Part shown: one piece after another, positions 43,513-45,579 of the stretch | Layout: each line of letters starts with the position of its first letter | Position numbering within the stretch: position 1 is the stretch's first letter | NCBI GenBank assembly: GCA_944322885.1 | Contig: CALUQH010000015.1 | Coordinates: forward strand, 1 to 45,579 | Direction: 5' to 3' | From: Candidatus Gastranaerophilales bacterium | GTDB lineage: Bacteria > Cyanobacteriota > Vampirovibrionia > Gastranaerophilales > Gastranaerophilaceae | DNA length: 45,579 bases | Translations under genes and position numbers: made by a program | Notes under the pieces: generated by a model | Seen by the model: the letters and a program-made list of their open reading frames with translations, nothing else | What the model was told of the DNA's origin: nothing | Databases searched by the model: none

Positions 43513-45579
43513 CTATTCTACCGCATAAGACTCGCCTATTGTATCTATGGCCTCGACCTTAATATCGGTAATCAATTCGGAATAAGAGATTACAACAATT
43601 GTCGGAATATGACGTTCAAGAAGCTGATAGAGAGGCAGTCTTATTCTCGGAGAACATAAAATTACAGGCTGTTGGCCACATGCCTGATGCGCACGCATTA
43701 AGGTTGTCGCAGTTGTTTCAATTAATTCCTGTACCTGCATAGGATTTAACAGGAACATTGTACCGAGTTCGGTTCTCTGACAGCTGTCATCAAGTGTTTT
43801 TTCCCATTCTGGAGAAAGTGTCAGGGCATACAATACTCTGTCATCACCGACATTTGCAAGGCAAATCTGACGTCCCAAAGCCGCTCTCAAACGTTCTGAC
43901 AAGATATCAGGTTCTTTTGAAAATCTTGCGTAATCGCATAATCTTTCAAATACAAATATAATATCTTTAATAGAAACTTTTTCTCTGATTAGGTTAACAA
44001 AAATCTTTCTCAAATCGCTTGTAGAAATAATTGTCGGTACAAGGTCATTAACAAGCGTCGGGTCTTGTGAACGAACAAGTTCCATAAGTTTAAGAACGTC
44101 TGTTTTTGTCATAACCTCATCAACATGTTTTCTTACACATTCCTGAAGGTGAGTTACAATAACGTCGGTTGAATCAACTGCTGTTACGGAACGGGCAGTT
44201 TTTGCTTCTTCAGGGGTAATCCAGTAAGCCTGTGTTTGATAAGTCGGGTCAATACCGATTATAGCATCCTGTGGAACATCCTTTTTCATCGCATCCCACT
44301 GGTCTGCAATTACCATTAATTTACCCGGATAAACATATCCGGTTGCTACAGTATTTCCGCGGATTGATATCATATATTCATTCGCATCGAGCGCGGATGA
44401 ATCCATAATTCTTATGTTTGGCAGAATATATCCGAGTTCATCAGTAACTCTTTGACGTAAAGCGGCTATTTTGGCGAGCAATTGGCCTTCCTGGTCAGGG
44501 TCGGCAATTACAAGAAGATTTGACCCTACCTGCAAGCTCAAAACATCAACCCCTAAACGTTCATACATTCTGTTCGGGTTAACAAGATCCTGCATATTTT
44601 GGCGGACATTTTCCAACTGACCTAACTGAGATTGAACATCAGCATTAATCAAAGTAGAGAAGCCAGCAATAAATAATCCGACAGCAAAAAGGAAGAACGG
44701 AAGGAAAGGAAGTCCTGTCCCCTGCCAGAACCAGGTATGCCCGGTAATTGCAAGGAAGAATAAGAACATTGCAGCCAAAAACAGAGCATTCGGCTTGCTT
44801 ATAATCTGTCCAGTTACATCTGTACCTAAAGAATTAGCTGCAGAAGAACGAGTCATGAATACACCTGCCGCAATTGACATTAAAAGTGAAGGCAACTGGG
44901 AAGCCAAACCGTCACCTATTGTTAAAATCGTATATTTTGATACGGCATCAGCGATAGGCATCTGGTTCATCAAACAACCTATACACAAGCCGCCTATAAT
45001 GTTAATCAACACAATTATGATACCCGCAATAGTATCACCTTTTACGAACTTCATGGCACCGTCCATGCTACCGAAAAGGTTTGATTCTCTCTGCAAATCT
45101 TCACGTTTTTTGGTTGCTTCTTCAGGAGAAATCAAACCGGCGTTAAAGTCCGCGTCAATAGTCATCTGTTTACCGGGCATAGCGTCCAATGCAAAACGGG
45201 CTGCAACTTCTGCGATACGTTCTGCACCTTTTGTGATAACCATAAACTGAACAACAGTAATAATCAGGAAGATTACACCGCCTACAATCATATTACCGCC
45301 GGTTACAAAGGTCCCGAAAGCATGAATTACTTCTCCTGCCTCACCCTTTGACAAAATTAATCTGGTAGATGCGATTGACAGAACAAGTCTGAACATTGTG
45401 CCGATAAGAATAATTGAAGGGAAAGAAGCCAGCTCCAGTGTCTTTTTAACGTATAAAGAAATCATCAAAAGAACAACACCCAGAGCAATATTCAAACTTA
45501 TACAAAAATTAACAACCCAGTTTGGAAGCTCAACAAGCAACAGAACAATAAGCAATAGTACAAATATTGCCATAAAAAC
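43513..45579 (-). CDS. flhA: Flagellar export protein FlhA (5' end at window edge)
   Basis: At least 686 residues, with the frame open to the window edge, so the true start may lie outside; ATG at 45573 begins slightly late for FlhA. Eight N-terminal TM helices and the FHIPEP-like loop (ARFALDAMPGKQMTIDADFN, the family signature) are followed by GVFMTRSSAANSLG and a C-terminal cytosolic domain (about 340-686) ending SPRIRLPLYQLLERHIPTIV. FlhA is part of the flagellar type III export gate. The alternative, a virulence SctV, is less likely because the cytosolic domain matches the flagellar form. Confidence 0.9.
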   Translation of the reverse strand, partial: VFMAIFVLLLIVLLLVELPNWVVNFCISLNIALGVVLLMISLYVKKTLELASFPSIILIGTMFRLVLSIASTRLILSKGEAGEVIHAFGTFVTGGNMIVGGVIFLIITVVQFMVITKGAERIAEVAARFALDAMPGKQMTIDADFNAGLISPEEATKKREDLQRESNLFGSMDGAMKFVKGDTIAGIIIVLINIIGGLCIGCLMNQMPIADAVSKYTILTIGDGLASQLPSLLMSIAAGVFMTRSSAANSLGTDVTGQIISKPNALFLAAMFLFFLAITGHTWFWQGTGLPFLPFFLFAVGLFIAGFSTLINADVQSQLGQLENVRQNMQDLVNPNRMYERLGVDVLSLQVGSNLLVIADPDQEGQLLAKIAALRQRVTDELGYILPNIRIMDSSALDANEYMISIRGNTVATGYVYPGKLMVIADQWDAMKKDVPQDAIIGIDPTYQTQAYWITPEEAKTARSVTAVDSTDVIVTHLQECVRKHVDEVMTKTDVLKLMELVRSQDPTLVNDLVPTIISTSDLRKIFVNLIREKVSIKDIIFVFERLCDYARFSKEPDILSERLRAALGRQICLANVGDDRVLYALTLSPEWEKTLDDSCQRTELGTMFLLNPMQVQELIETTATTLMRAHQACGQQPVILCSPRIRLPLYQLLERHIPTIVVISYSELITDIKVEAIDTIGESYAVE

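Noticed and set aside
43513-45579. Virulence type III export gate (SctV)
   Set aside because: Signature and cytosolic domain fit FlhA, and no other injectisome gene is seen.

Overview
The window is AT-rich bacterial DNA from an organism with an outer membrane (TolC-type efflux protein, AsmA-type giant protein, lipoprotein), type IV pili (PilT, four prepilins) and flagella (FlhA). The prepilin leader style (G^FTLAEVLITLGIIG), the N-terminal NFQA motif on a GNAT protein and the overall gene set point to gut Melainabacteria/Vampirovibrionia (Gastranaerophilales-like). This is an inference from family resemblance; no 16S or marker search was possible.

Layout. 0-11 kb: a Kelch-like lipoprotein, a GNAT protein, a TolC plus ten-TM metal permease pair with His-rich segments, a membrane protein with a HExxH motif, a YqeG phosphatase/U32 hydroxylase pair, a 44-residue membrane protein with a sugar ABC permease, a TPR/NHL exported protein and MalQ. 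11.2-16.8 kb: an unusual island with about 20 short GC-rich palindromes of two related types. It surrounds a DUF559 nuclease-like gene, an XRE regulator, two tandem major-pilin paralogues with matching promoters and terminators, and a divergent U32-like protein. 17-20.3 kb: Maf, a SEC-C protein and a TPR membrane protein. 20.3-20.7 kb: two proline tRNAs preceded by a broken tRNA-like remnant holding a long hairpin. 20.7-25.8 kb: a probably 5'-damaged gene, a dicarboxylate/amino-acid symporter, QueF, YraN and RecF. 25.9-29.7 kb: a small protein with PilT, LysS and a prepilin. 29.9-32.4 kb: overlapping bioF-bioG-bioC. 32.5-37.8 kb: small conserved-looking proteins, AroQ, a histidine-kinase-like protein that has lost its phospho-acceptor His, a UgpC/MalK-type ATPase, an unlisted 52-residue ORF and rubrerythrin followed by 64-bp tandem repeats. 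38-45.6 kb: a 1480-residue AsmA-like protein, a prepilin gene interrupted by a 10-G tract, YidD and FlhA (cut by the window edge).

The strongest observations are: (1) the poly-G tract between a well-supported start codon and the prepilin leader, which puts the pilin out of frame at 10 G and would restore it at 11 G, the form expected of a phase-variation switch; (2) the palindrome island around the DUF559 gene; (3) the degenerate histidine kinase next to an ABC ATPase; (4) three genes with TATAAT exactly 6 nt before ATG and no Shine-Dalgarno, suggesting leaderless mRNAs; and (5) a tRNA-Pro remnant carrying a 12-bp hairpin insertion.
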